Source: Cephalopachus bancanus
Lineage: Eukaryota > Chordata > Mammalia > Primates > Tarsiidae
DNA length: 64,000 nucleotides
Direction: 5' to 3'
NCBI GenBank assembly: GCA_027257055.1
Contig: JAPVLO010000056.1
Location: 7,552,501-7,616,500, forward strand
The notes under the pieces are model-generated. The model did not search any database and was not told the origin of the DNA. It was given only the letters and a program-made list of their open reading frames with translations. Every line of letters begins with the position of its first letter. The first letter of the stretch is position 1. Position numbers and translations under genes: made by a program. This document shows, in pieces, positions 46,997-60,312 of the stretch.

Positions 46997-47937
46997 TGTT
47001 AGCGGGCCCTCCAGAATGTTAGGTCAGGCCCGCTGGGGGTGTGGGTATCCGGTGTGCGATCTGATGACACATGAAAGATGCAAAGAATTGCACAGAAGTT
47101 AGATTAGAAAATATAGTTTGCTTAGAAAAGAAATTAGAGAGAGAGAAAAACAGGAGATTCACCTTCCCAAGGTAGGGAAGGGGGCCAAAGCCAGGAAGCA
47201 TGGTGACAGCCATAGCTCAAAGAGCACATGGCCACACCAGAGTTTAGTAAGGCAGTGGCATAATGGCTGCTCACAGCTGAGGCCTTTTAACCATTTCCCT
47301 TGAATGGGGGAAGGTGATTGGGCAGAATTCTGTTCCACATCATTAATTAAGAAGGGGTAGCCTGGCTTGGTGGCTCAGCCTGTAATCCCAGCACTTTGGG
47401 AGGCTGAGGCGAGTGGATTGCCTGAGCCCGTGGGTTCGAGACCAGCCCAGGCAACTTGGCAAGACCTCATCTCTACTATAAACAAAAAATCAGCCAGTTG
47501 TGGTAACCTGCGCCTGTAGTTTTGGCTACTTGGAAGGCTGACGCAGAAGGATCACCGATGCCCAGCAGGTCGATGCTGGGGTAGCCGTGAGTGTGTCACT
47601 GTACTCCAGCCTGGGCAACAGAGTGAGACTCCACTTCAAGAAAAAAAAAAATAAGAAGGGGCAGTTACACACAGGTACTGACATCAGGTGATGGACAGCA
47701 GGAAGATGAGTGGATTAGTCACATGATTGCTGCTGTGGTGGTAGGCTAGATGGGAGGAGACAAGGGGAGGGGTTTTTCCTGCAAGAGACTTGTTAGACTT
47801 TTGCAGTCCACAAACTCCTTGACCAAAAGGTGGTCTATTATCATTTCTATGGCTCTGTCCTTGTCTCGCATCTGATGGAGATTTGTCAAGGGGGTGGGAT
47901 AGGCTGCCGCTTGGCTTGGCTTCGCCTGGCCTGTATG
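46997..47937 (-). mobile_element. ERV copy C: LTR with partial PBS and terminal stub
   Basis: On the minus strand the LTR ends CTAACA at 47017-47022. Three bases and TGGAGGGCCCG follow (47003-47013), matching the tRNA-Thr complement apart from one change. A second CTAACA (46997-47002) follows at the element edge. The U5 and middle match copies A and B; the U3 half (after about 47745) differs, so it is a related subfamily. It is inserted in an old L1. An Alu lies inside. Confidence 0.75.
47349..47652 (+). repeat. Alu inside ERV copy C
   Basis: GCCTGGCTTGGTGGCTCAGCC to an A tail. Flanked by TAAGAAGGGG twice. Confidence 0.92.
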
Positions 47938-48680
47938 TTTACATTGTTGTTCAACCATCACCATCATCCATCGCCAAAACTTTTTCGTCTTCCCAAACTG
48001 AAACTCTGTATACATAAAAAACATTCCTCCCTTCCCCCAGCCCTCAGCATCCTCCGGTCCACTGTCCGTCTCTGAACTGAACTCTACTTCGTGTAGTCAT
48101 GCGGCATCTATGCTTCTGTGGCGGTGTATTTCACTTAGCATATGCTTTCAAGATTCAGCCATGCTGTAGCATGTGCCAGAAATCCTTTCCTTTTGATGGC
48201 TGAATGATATTCCATTTGAGGTATATGCTACATTTTTTTAAATCCATACATCCATTGATGGATATCTGAGTTGTTTCCACCTTGTGGTTATTGTGAAGAA
48301 TGCTGTTTGTGAATGTGGGTGTGCAGATATTTCTTCGAGAACCTTCTTTCAATTCTTTTAGAGATATGCCCAGAAGTGGACTTGTGAGCCACATGATTAC
48401 TTCTATTTTCTGTGGAACCACCCTAGTAGCTATATAATAGTAGCTACACCATTTTACATTTTTCTCCAGTAATGCACAAGCTTCTCATTTCTTCACAACC
48501 TTGCCAGCTTTTCTTTCTTTATTTTTTTATATTAACCGTCTTAACGCGGGTGAGGTGGTATCTATTATAATTCTGACTTGCATTTCCCTGGTGGATTAGT
48601 GATATCGAGCTTCTTTTCATGTGCTCATTGGCTATTTGAATATCTTCTTTGTGGAAAAGTCCATTCAAGTCCTTTGCATT

Positions 48681-48957
48681 TTTTTTTCTTTTTTTTTGAG
48701 TTGGAGTCTCACCCTGTTGCCCAGGCTGGAGTGCAGTGGCACACTCACGGCCACCCAGCATTGACCTGCTGGGCTCTGGCCATCCTTCCACCTCAGCCTT
48801 CCAAGTAGTCAGAACTACAGGCGCACACTTCCATGCTCGACTAATATTTTTTTATTTAATGTAGAGGTGAGGTCTCGCCAATTTGCTCAGACTGGTCTTG
48901 AACCCCTAAGCTCAGGCAGTCCTCTCACCTCTCCTTCCCAAAGTGCTGGGATTACGC
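48681..48957 (-). repeat. Alu inside L1M
   Basis: T tail and GAGTTGGAGTCTCACCCTGT through GTGCTGGGATTACGCC, with the 5' head truncated. Flanks CCTTTGCA / CCTTTGAC. Confidence 0.89.
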
Positions 48958-49278
48958 CAGACCTTTGACTATTTTTAAAATCTGGTTGTTTATTTTACTG
49001 CTGTTGTTGTTGGGTTGTAGGAATGTTTATGTATTCTAGATTTTAACCACTTATCAGTTATATCATTTGCACCTATTTTCCCCATTCCATAGCTTGCCTT
49101 TTCACTCGGTGGATTGTGTCCTTTGATAGACACAAGTTTTTCATTGTGATGTAGTCCAGTTTATCTATTTTTGTTGTGGTTTCCTGTGCTTTGGGGATCA
49201 TGTAAGAAATTATTACCTGGTCTCTCGTCAGAATACTTTCCCCTATGTTTTTGTCTAAGAGTTTTATAGTTTTAGTTC

Positions 49279-49565
49279 TTTTTTTTTTTTTAGTTGGAGT
49301 CTCACTTTGTCGCCCAGACTGGAGTTCAGTGGCCGCTCCCGGCCACTGCAGCCTCGACCTGCTGGGCTCCGGCGATCCTTCCGCCTCAGCCTTCCAAGTA
49401 GCCGGAATTACAGGCATGCGCTACCACGCCCGGCTGATTTTTTGATTTATTGTAGAGATGAGAGGTCTCACTGCCCAGGCGGGTCTCGAACACGTGGGCT
49501 CAAGCAATCCATTCACCTCAGCCTCCCAAAGGCGCGGGATTACAGGCTGAGCCACCGAGCCCAGC
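49279..49565 (-). repeat. Alu, young strepsirrhine subfamily, inside L1M
   Basis: AGTTGGAGTCTCACTTTGTC through CACCGAGCCCAGC. Flanked by TTATAGTTTTAGTTCTT twice (one base different). Confidence 0.93.
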
Positions 49566-49618
49566 TTATAGTTTTAGTTCTTATGTTTAGGTCTTTGATC
49601 CATTTTGAGGTTGTAGTT

Positions 49619-49655
49619 GTTGTTTTTGTTGTTGTTGTTGTTGTTGTTGTTATTG
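49619..49655 (+). repeat. (TTG)n tract at the tail of an Alu monomer
   Basis: About nine TTG/TTT units that grew from the antisense A tail of the adjacent Alu unit. Confidence 0.9.
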
Positions 49656-49797
49656 TTTTGAGTTGGAGCCTCAGTCACCCAGGCTTCAGTGCAGTGGCAT
49701 AATCATGGTCACCACAGCCTCGACCTCCTGGGCTCAGGCAATCTCCACCTCTGCCGTGGATATAGCTGAGACTACAGGTGTGTGCCACCATATCTAC
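49650..49797 (-). repeat. Alu right-arm monomer
   Basis: TTTTGAGTTGGAGCCTCAGT through TGTGCCACCATATCTACC. Only one unit is present. Confidence 0.8.
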
Positions 49798-50005
49798 CTG
49801 ATGTATGTCGTTCTTTGACATGTAGATATCCAGTTTTCCCAGCACCATTTATTAAAAAGACCATCCTTTGCCCCATCCGTGGTATCCTTTTTGAAAATCA
49901 TTTAACCATTTGTAGAAAGGTTTATTTCTGTGCTCTCTTTCCTATTCCATTGGTCAATATGGCTATCTTTTTGCCAACACCACACTATCTTTATATCTGG
50001 TTTAT

Positions 50006-50510
50006 TTTATTTACATAATGTTCTTTGAGATTTATCCAGGGTGTGTTTGTCACAAGTTTGTTATTTTAATTACTGTGTAATATTCCAGCCTACGAATATA
50101 CAACAATTTGATGAGCCATTCTTTTTTTTTTTTTTTTTGAGTTATGCTCTCACTCTGTCACCCAGACTGGAGTGCAGTAGCCGCTCCTGGCCACTGCAGC
50201 CTCGACCTGCTGAGCTCCAGCGATCCTTCTGCCTCAGCCTTCCGAGTAGCTGGAATTACAGGCATGCGCTACCATGCCCAGTTGATTTTTTGATTTATCG
50301 TGGCGATGAGGTCTCGCCAAGTTGCCCAGGTGGGTCTCGAACCCGCGGGCTCAGGCAGTCCACTCACCTCAGCCTCTCAAAGCACGGGATTACAGGCTGA
50401 GCCACCGAGCCTGGCTTGATTCATTCTTCTATAGGTGAACATTTGGATTGTTTCCAGGTTTTAGCTACTGTGGATAAGGCATAAACATGGCTTTTAAAAA
50501 AATGCTTATA
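50006..50510 (-). repeat. second L1 3' fragment
   Basis: ATTACTGTGTAATATTCCAG and, after an Alu, GAACATTTGGATTGTTTCCA repeat words already passed at 48190-48280, so this is a separate L1 copy. Confidence 0.7.
50121..50417 (-). repeat. Alu, strepsirrhine type
   Basis: Long T tail and GAGTTATGCTCTCACTCTGT through CACCGAGCCTGGCT. Flanks GAGCCATTCTT / GATTCATTCTT. Confidence 0.91.
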
Positions 50511-50539
50511 GGATAAACTTGTAGAGAGCAAGTCTCAGT

Positions 50540-51180
50540 TCTGCTTCATTAACAAACATCCCCAAAGATACTGGCTTTAAACAAGAAAGTTTTCTTTCTT
50601 TCTCATGCTGTAATACCTAGTAGCTTTCAGCAGGGTGGGACTCGGTTCACCATGGTCACTCTGTTGCCACAGAGGTTCCATCTCAGCATGTGTTTCCATG
50701 GTCACCAACGCAGAAAAGGGAGATGCAGTTAATCACGTGCTGGATCCACTTAAAGGGAGAGAAACATAAAGAAGCCAGGGGTTTATAAACAGGGGTTTAT
50801 AAACAGCCTTCCTAACTACCCCAGAATAGCACTGGGAGAGTTACACGCCACTGTGTTATTCACCACTCTACCCCTTCCCAATCATACAAAGTGCATAATT
50901 TAAAGCATTTAGTAGTCATTGTAGCTATATAAGGGGTGGGAAAAATATGATATGACACTCAGAACTTAAGCGTGACAGGTTAGATTGCAGGTGACAGAGT
51001 GAGCAGACCTGGAACCTTGCATACAGCTTGACCCTAAGAAAATGTATGAAATATCTTTAAGAGGAACTGTGACCTGGTAGAACTTATCCCAAGGTGAGTC
51101 TTGGAATGTTAACTGAGATGTATGAGCGAAGGAGACATCGTGTCAATGGGATAGGCTACTAAAATGGGAAACGTCATCAC
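50540..51180. other. intron, possible old LTR piece
   Basis: 50550-50780 has the feel of an old MaLR LTR (AGAAAGTTTTCTTTCTTTCTC, GTCACCAACGCAGAAAAGG), but I cannot confirm it. No exon was seen. Confidence 0.35.
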
Positions 51181-51184
51181 GTAG

Positions 51185-51435
51185 TAGTTCAAAGAGCAGG
51201 TTTTGAGACCAGACTGCTGGTTTTGAATCTCAGCTCTGCTGTTTATTATCAGCTTTCTGATTTGTAAGCTTTGTGACTTTGGTCAGGTTGCTTAACTCTG
51301 TAAAATCAAGAGAAAATGAAGACCATAATTGTAACTCCCATATAGAGTTCTCAAGAAGGTTAAATGAGCTAATATGTGAAAGTGCTTTGACCAGGTGTAT
51401 CTGATAAGCGCTCAGATGTTATATTTCTGGTGACC
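51185..51435 (+). repeat. MIR
   Basis: GTTTTGAATCTCAGCTCTGC, TTGGTCAGGTTGCTTAACTC, GAGGTTAAATGAGC-like words and AAGCGCTCAGATGTTAT are in MIR order over about 250 bp, nearly full length. Confidence 0.88.
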
Positions 51436-51464
51436 ATGGTTTTTTCCAAAAATTATGTCATGTA

Positions 51465-52020
51465 TTGGTTTTCTCTTGCTGTGTAACCAGTGGCTGAAGA
51501 CATACCCATGGCAGAGAACCCAGCAAATCACAAAGCTGAAATCAAGGCATGGCTTGTCTGGAGGGCTTGAGGAAAAAGCCACTTCGAGGCTTATTTGGTT
51601 GAAGTGTCTATTTCCTTGCTGGTGCTGAGATGGGAGCCACTCCCACCTGCTGTGGCCTCCGCATGTCTTGCCAGGCTACCCCCTTGGTCTTCAAGCCAGC
51701 AACCGTGCTTCTGATGTTGGGCTTCCTGTCCCTGACCTCTAGACATTTCACAAGGAATTTTTTATCAGTTCAGAATTCATGTAAATCAACCTCCTAAATG
51801 GAAGTGGTCAGGTGACTGAGGTTCTAAGAGGTGAAACCTCCAGACTTAAAGGGCTTATGTGATTAGGTCAAGCTCAACCTGACAATCCCCTTTTATCTTA
51901 ACGTCAGCTGTGTGCTAACTATAATAATGGCCTAATCATGGAAGTGAAATTCATTATATTCACAATCTGTAAACCAGGGGCAGGAATCTAGGGATTCTTC
52001 TTAGCGTCTTGCTTAACACA
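51465..52020 (-). mobile_element. old MaLR/MLT-like LTR
   Basis: The + strand starts GGTTTTCTCTTGCTGTGTAAC and contains GTGATTAGGTCAAGCTCAAC and CCTTTTATCTTAACGTCAGC, the complement of an old MLT-type LTR end and body. Confidence 0.55.
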
Positions 52021-52550
52021 AGTACGTGTGTTTTTTTGTTTTGTTTTTACCAACATGAGAATATTTTTATAACAAAACAACTCAAATCAGGATCCAAAGT
52101 GTATGTTCACCATAAACAAAAGTACATTCTACAAACAAGAAACTGATTTAGAGGTATTCTTGGCATTCTTTTAGAGAAAAACTTAACCAACATCCCTTGG
52201 GTAGTAACCACAATTGTAATTGTCTGTTTACTTAGTTGTATTTCTCACTAATTACCAATATCATCAAGCGCAAGGTTCATGCTTATCCATTATCTCCATA
52301 GTATCAATATTTGTTAAACAAATATATATATTCAAAATAAAATGAGAGCTATATTGCTGAGTTTCAACTAATTAAACTCTAGCTAGCTTAAATTAAAAGG
52401 AAAATGTATTGTAAGAATACAAAATGCCTCATGAACTTTTCAAAAAAGACCCATATCACTTGAACCAGGGAGACTCTAGCAATGTCAGCAGAAGAGATTT
52501 CCAAATCTATGAAGCCTGGACCAGTTCTATTGGACATGTCTTGAGATTGC
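52021..52550. other. AT-rich intron, no clear feature
   Basis: No exon or named repeat. Confidence 0.5.
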
Positions 52551-52558
52551 ACGCCTAT

Positions 52559-52832
52559 CTTTTTTTTTTTTTTTGAGTTTGAGTCTCACTCTGTCGCCCA
52601 GACTGGGTGCAGTGGCACGCTCTCGGCCACTGCAACCTCGACCTACTGGGCTCCGGCGATCCTTCCACCTCAGCCTTCCAAGTAGCTGGAACTGCAGGCG
52701 TGCGCTGCCATGCTTGGCTACTTTTTGATTTATTGTAGAGATGAGGTCTTGCCCAGTTGCCCGGGTGGGTCTCAAACCTGTGGGCTCAGGCAATCCACTC
52801 ACCTCGGCCTCCCAAAGTGCTGGGATTACAGG
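52559..52832 (-). repeat. Alu, 5' head degraded
   Basis: T tail and GAGTTTGAGTCTCACTCTGT through GTGCTGGGATTACAGGTG. Confidence 0.9.
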
Positions 52833-52835
52833 TGC

Positions 52836-54914
<2,079 letters not shown>

Positions 54915-54919
54915 CATTC

Positions 54920-56130
54920 AATTTTTAAAATAACTGTGTTAAGCACAGACCAAGCACTGGGTTACCCCTTGACAGTGTAACGGGAGTTGGAAGGACATGA
55001 GTCCTAGTGCTTACTAGCTAGAGAGAAAGACAGATTTGAAGCAATGTTCACACAGATCAGTTACGTAAATCATGAAAGAAATAGAGCTATAAAAGCCATT
55101 GTTGTTTAGGGTGCTATCAGTATACCATGGAGGTCCTGGAAGGCTTGTTTCAGGAAATGACATTTATGATGAGCTATGAAGGAGAAGTCGGAGTAAATCA
55201 GACAAAGGATTTGGGTGACAGGCACGCAGAGCCAAAGGGTGAGAGAAGGCCTGAGGAGGGTGTATCTTGGGTCAGCTAAGGAGCGGGGAGAAAGCCTGTG
55301 TGTCTGGGCTGGACACAAAGAGCGAGGGGTGAGAGCGCAGACAGGGCCAACTGGGAGTGGGACCTTATAGCCTTCTTATCAGTTTTGGACTTGATCCTAA
55401 GTGCATTAAGAAGCCATAGAAGCCGGGTACAGCGGCTCATACCTGTAATCCCAGCACTCTATGGGGACCTAAGCAGGAGGATTGCTTGAGGCCAGGAGTT
55501 GAAGACCAGTCTGGGCAACATAGTGAGACCCCGTCTCAAAGATACAAATAAAAATGGTTTAAAAAGAAACCACAGGAGCATTTTAAGCAGGGGATATAAA
55601 TATAATCAGATTTATGTGTTAGGATTGTCATGACTGCTGGTTGTAAGTGGGGATACCAAATAGGATGCTCTTACATGAATTCAGGTGAGAAATGATGATG
55701 ACTTCTACATAGGGTAGGATGGAAAGAAGTGGAAAGGCTCCAGTTCTGTTTTGAAGGTAGAATCAACAAGACATATTGATGGGTTGGAGGTATACTTGAG
55801 GGAGGAGAGATTTCAAGAATGAGTCCCAGTTCCTGGTCGAGCAAGCAGGGGGGATAATGCGGATGTTTACTCGGGTGGGGAGAATCGGCTATGGAACCAT
55901 CTGGGCGAAGAAGCTCTACTTTATTGGGATTCTTGTAAGACATCTAGTGGCACTATAAACTAGGAGTCGGATATGCAGATCCTAAACTCAGAAAAAAATC
56001 TGGATGAAATATGGTGAATTCAGAAGGCATCAATATGTGGATAGTCTTTGAATTTAAGGGAATAATTTACCTGATTGAAGTTATTGAGCACACACTGGAG
56101 AAGGATGAGTGGGGTGTAAATTGAATACAG
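54920..56130 (+). repeat. long old repeat (L2-like), split by an Alu monomer
   Basis: Order: GTTAAGCACAGACCAAGCAC, GTGACAGGCACGCAGAGCC, TTGATCCTAAGTGCATTAAG, AGCATTTTAAGCAGGGGATA, GAAGGTAGAATCAACAAGAC. I know these as one mammalian old repeat. The family name (L2 or similar) is uncertain. Confidence 0.55.
55421..55546 (+). repeat. free left Alu monomer (FLAM-like)
   Basis: AGCCGGGTACAGCGGCTCAT through GTGAGACCCCGTCTCAAAG. Left arm only. Confidence 0.83.
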
Positions 56131-56136
56131 AAAGAC

Positions 56137-56757
56137 ATTTCAAGAGGCGCAGTGGCTCACACATACCTGCAGTCTCAGCACTTTGGGAGGCCGGGGCAGG
56201 AGGATCACCTGAGCCCAGGAGTTAGAGACCAGCCTGGGCATTATAGTAAAATCTCATCACTACACAACGTGTTTTTTAAAAATTAGCTGGGCAGCCGGGC
56301 TCGGTGGCTCAACCTGTAATCCCACGCCTTTGGGAGGCTGAGGTGAGTGGATTGCCTGAGCCCGTGGGTTCGAGACCTGCCTGGGCGGCGAGACCTCATC
56401 TCTACTATAAATCAAAAAATCAGCCGGGCGTGGTAGCGCATGCCTGTAATTCCGGTTGCTAGGAAGGCTGAGGCGGAAGGATCGTCGGAGCCCAGCAGGT
56501 CAAGGCTGTGGTGGCCAGGAGCGGCCACTGCACTCCAGTCTGGGTGACAGAGACTCCAGCTCAAAAAAAAAAAATAGCCGGGCATGGTGGCAAATTTTTT
56601 TTGCCTGTAGTCTTAGCTACTCTGGAGGCTGAGTCAGAAGGATTACCTGAACCCAGGAGGTCAAGGATGCAGTGAGCCATGATTATGCCACTGCCCTCCA
56701 GTCTGGGCAACAGAGTGAGACCCTGACTCAAAAAAAGAAGAAGAAAGAAAGACATTT
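56137..56757 (+). repeat. old Alu, split by a younger Alu
   Basis: Left arm at 56137-56293 (AAGAGGCGCAGTGGCTCACA) and right arm at 56575-56757 (AGCCGGGCATGGTGGCAAAT to an A/G tail). Joined, they make one full AluJ-like dimer. Confidence 0.9.
56294..56574 (+). repeat. young strepsirrhine Alu nested in an old Alu
   Basis: GCCGGGCTCGGTGGCTCAAC to an A tail. It has the CCCACGCCTTTGG head and the 7-nt deletion (GGGCGGCGAGACC). It entered the middle linker of the older Alu. Confidence 0.92.
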
Positions 56758-56759
56758 CA

Positions 56760-57759
56760 AGTAAAGGCAGTGTTATAATTAAAGCTCCAAAGCAAGAATG
56801 ACATAGACCAATAGACTTGTCCAGTTAATGAGAAATAAAAATTAAAACATGGTTGGATTTTGAGTTCCCTCCCAAGTTAGGCAGTGACTCTTCTATTTAT
56901 ATGTGTGTGTGTGTGTATCATACAAAAAGAAATCTGTGAAGTCTTAGAACTTGACACATAAACAAGAAACTTTTCTGTGAATTTACGTTGTCAAACCTCA
57001 CCTATGTCTTGAGGTAAATATATTGGTCATACATCATACAGGAATGATAAAGGATAGTCATTATCTCCCAGACCCCTGCCCGCCATTTGCTAGTCACGTG
57101 GTGGAACTAGGCCCACAGAATCAGAAACAGCACTGTAGGAGCTGTGTCCCTGTCACCTGGTGATGCAGTTTCAGCTCCATCTGCTCCACTCCCTTGGGCT
57201 GAGGAGGAGGAGGAGAAGGCGCCTAACCACGCAGCATTTTCTGTCTAGCTCTGCTCTCCCCATCCCTCCGTCCTCCTCACCACCCACCATGCAGGGCCTG
57301 TCGTAGACACCCTGTCATCTTTCGTTTGGCAAAACAAAGCTAGAAGCCAAGTAAGGAGGCTGGAACCTTTCCAGTTCAAAGAACAAGATCACTAGACATT
57401 AATAGGGCCCGGAGGTTGCACATCTCCATTTAAAAGGTGTATACCCCAGAGTGCTGAAAGCCTTTCCAAAACTATCCCCTGTATCATTTGACTTACTAAG
57501 CAGGATTTGACCAACTCATAGCATTGATGTTCTTTGTCACCAATAATTGTAGCCTAGCATCCCTGGAGTAATCCGTCTCTTCTTGTGCCTAATAGCTTTG
57601 GGTGCTTGAAAGCTACAGATATATATATGTGTGTGTGGAAGCTTAATTCTGCAGTGCCGTGTGTGCATTTTCAATTGGGATCTGCGGAAGTATTTATAAT
57701 GTGAGCCAGGAGCTTAGCACTTACTGTGTGCTGACTCTGCCTATTTTACCATTTCACAG
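56760..57759. other. intron before the third exon, no repeat
   Basis: Repeat-poor 1-kb approach to the exon with a short (TG)n at 56907-56920 and TATATATGTGTGTG at 57621-57634. No second exon was seen. Confidence 0.5.
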
Positions 57760-57832
57760 AAACGAAGATGCAGTCAATCAGATGGCTGTTACTCCCTTCC
57801 CATTACCATCAAGCTCTCCGTCTTCTATTGAG
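57760..57832 (+). CDS. PATJ: PATJ exon, linker after the PDZ domain
   Basis: The acceptor is ATTTCACAG and the donor is GTAAGG. The first base completes the arginine codon split from the preceding exon (AG|A), and 24 codons follow, so it exits in phase 0. The product is [24 protein letters not shown]: the end of the domain and a Ser/Pro-rich linker that leads toward the next PDZ domain outside the window. [10 protein letters not shown] is shared with PATJ and nearly so with MPDZ ([10 protein letters not shown] from memory), but the Ser/Pro linker matches PATJ only. Exon length (73 nt) and phase are consistent with a constitutive exon. Confidence 0.88.
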
Positions 57833-58285
57833 GTAAGGCTGTTCCAGATTAGCTCTTAGTGAATTTGATTGACTTGTCATGGGCATTTTCCCCAAATCTG
57901 ACATTTTTTATTTTCAGTATTTGGTATTCCAAGTGCATAGAACGTATTAAATAGAGAATTTCCCTGACTAAAATAGAAAGCATTTGAGGTATGATGACCA
58001 AATAATATAAATCAGTGTCAAGCAAATATATTAGAAATTAATCATGTGAGTATTACCTTCCTGAAGGTTGATTAAGGTTTCCTCTACATATATAATTTTG
58101 TCCTAGTTTGGGCATTTTAGAGCTTATTAAAAGATTTTCCTTTTTATGACTGAATTATACCTCTTTATGGTTTCATAATACTTTAATACCTATGATTGCA
58201 GGTATCTTTAAATAATTACTTTCATCTATTAATGGAGACAATACTAGTACAACAGGATTACTGTAGTATCAGTCTGCTTCTAGGA
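57833..58285. other. intron after the third exon, no clear feature
   Basis: AT-rich, with no exon or repeat. Confidence 0.5.
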
Positions 58286-58288
58286 TGG

Positions 58289-58373
58289 ACGAATAGATAG
58301 ATAGATACATACATACATACATATATACGTAGATACATAGATACTTAGATATAGATAGATAGAGTCCTCTGCA
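58289..58373 (+). repeat. (GATA)n/(CATA)n tetranucleotide repeat
   Basis: Mixed GATA, CATA and TATA/CGTA units. It abuts and seems to have eaten into the left end of the next element. Confidence 0.9.
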
Positions 58374-58732
58374 TATGAGCCTTCAAGTTACAAACTTTCA
58401 AAGATGCAAACGTGTTCACATGGTCAGTCACATAAGTTAGCTCACATGTCTAGCATAAATTGTCATGTGTGTAAATCCTCTACAAGTGGTTGTGCTTTTG
58501 TATACTTCGCTGAACAGTACTGAATAGAGTACAGTAGTACAGTACCTTTATTGCAAGCCCAGAATGTCTGGAAGCAAACGTAAGAGCAATGGTGATGTAG
58601 CTGGTACCATAAAGCCAATTGTGTTAATTGGGTACCTAGGCTAACTTTGTTGGACTTACAAACAAATTAGACTTAGAAATGCACTCTCAGAATGGGAAAT
58701 TGTTCATATGTAGGTGTCTTACTGTACTCAGC
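58373..58732 (+). mobile_element. pogo/Tigger-class element, internally deleted
   Basis: The left end AGTCCTCTGCATATGAGC and the complement of the right end (AGTACAGTAAGACACC...CATATGAAC) form degraded terminal repeats. From 58563 an 18-codon frame reads MSGSKRKSNGDVAGTIKP, the start of a pogo-family transposase, and then breaks. It is a deletion derivative. Confidence 0.7.
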
Positions 58733-58984
58733 TTGTCTCCCCAACTGAAGGAATATTCATTCTCTTCTCATTTTTACCTATTGGATTATTTTTTAATTTC
58801 AAAAAGAAATACGTACATATTGTTACTAATTAATGCAGAGTTATGAGAAGAAAGCTTAATTTTTCTTTCCCTCCCTAAAGAAGTTAATGTTTACTATTTA
58901 ATATCTTTTTTTTTCCTTTGCATCTACAAAAAGGAGCTCTATATATCATCCCTTTTAATAAAAATGTGATTATGCAGGACCCGT

Positions 58985-59625
58985 GATATTTCTTCATTCA
59001 ACAAGTGTTCTATGAGTGCCTCACGTGTGCCAGGTACTCTTTTGGGTGTTGGAGATATGGGTATGAATAAAATAGATGAGGCTTCTTGCCATGGCTCAGC
59101 TCACATAACAAACTCCCTGAGAAACACATAACCAAGAGGACTGCCCCGAAGTGGCCAGTGAAATAGGGAATGTAACTACTTTGATGAGTCACAGAGAAGG
59201 CCTCTTGGACAAAGTGAGTTTTTTTTTTTTTTAAGAAAGAAGGATTTATCGAGAGGACAGAAAAGCTCCCATAGTGGGAGGGGACCCAAAGGGGTTGCCT
59301 CAAAAGTGAGATTTCAACACGATCAAAATGCTGAGAGAGCCACATGCTCATCCATGAGGGGGAGGAGCTTTCCCTGCAGAGGGGACAGAAACGGCTCTCT
59401 GACGAAAATAAGCTGGGGTGTTGGAGAAATTTGGCTGGAAGCATGCTGGGAGCCAGGAGAGTAGCAGAATATGAGACAGGAGTGGGAGGGAGCCTTTTAA
59501 GTCAGAGTAGGAAGTTGAGGTTTTATTCTCTATGCAGTGGAAGTCACTGGAAGGTTTTAAACAGCAGAGTGAAGTGGCCTGATACACACTTTTAAAGGAT
59601 CCATCTGGCCCTTTAGGAGAAGAAA
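58985..59625 (+). repeat. old L2-like repeat
   Basis: CATTCAACAAGTGTTCTATG, GCCAGGTACTCTTTTGGGTG, GGAAGTCACTGGAAGGTTTTAAAC and TTAAAGGATCCATCTGGCCC follow the same old family as 54920-56130. Confidence 0.55.
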
Positions 59626-59629
59626 AATA

Positions 59630-60150
59630 GTTATCTTTTGTTCATTCCCACAGGTTCTCAGTTAGAATGGACCCCTGTAACAAAAGATAGATTAGCAAGA
59701 GAAAAACAGAAGTTTCGTAACATATGTATTTCCTATACACATGGACAACACCCAGAAATGAGTAGTTCTCAGAAGGTTTGCTTTGAATTCAAGCTTAGAC
59801 ATTGTCTTCAACAAAGGACAGTAAATTTTTAGAGAAGTGACAGGACTAGGGAAAAGGGCTCTGTCTCTGAGACAGCAACTCAGGAAAAGACAAACAGCTG
59901 GCAGATCAAGGCTAGTTGCTCATGCCTGTTCACCGGATGCCTCTGGTACCATCTCAGGGGATAAGCGTCCACAGTTGTCTTCTTGGGTTAAGCTTTGTTC
60001 TCCCTGGGGGTATCTTTTGTCTTTGTCAATCGGTGCCCTGCTTTTAGGCAAATGAAGGGAGGGCAGAGAGCTCTTCTGCATCTTCTTCTTTGTAATTGCC
60101 CTCGGCTCAACAATCCTTCCTTGTTGGGGTGGCATATCCTGGTCTCCCAT
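59630..60150. mobile_element. possible ERV LTR fragment
   Basis: AGATTAGCAAGAGAAAAACA, CTATACACATGGACAACACC and TATCCTGGTCTCCCATAGC suggest an LTR inserted in the older repeat. Orientation and family were not determined. Confidence 0.35.
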
Positions 60151-60312
60151 AGCTGCTGGGTAGAGAATGGATTGAGAGGAAGGTGAGAGGAAGGCACTAG
60201 AAGACAGAAGCCCAGTTGAGACCTGAATGTGGTGCGGATGAGGCGTTGGAAGCACAGAAAAGTGGGCAGGTTCCAGATGTTGTAGAGATTGAGTCAGACT
60301 TGATTGTTTAAA

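Larger units (their letters stand above)
46875..50005 (-). repeat. old L1 (L1M type), interrupted by ERV copy C and three Alu units
   Basis: Left part: CCGTCTTAACCATTTTACGTGTACAGTT at 46940-46970. It resumes at 47938 with GTTCAACCATCACCATCATCC, then the 3' UTR and ORF2 complement (GCTGAATGATATTCCATTT, TTTAGAGATATGCCCAGAAG, CATTGTGATGTAGTCCAGTT, AGCACCATTTATTAAAAAGA). All frames are closed. Confidence 0.75.

Noticed and set aside
59010..59444. 144-codon minus-strand open frame
   Set aside because: It is antisense to an old L2-like repeat, with no splice sites or recognisable domain.
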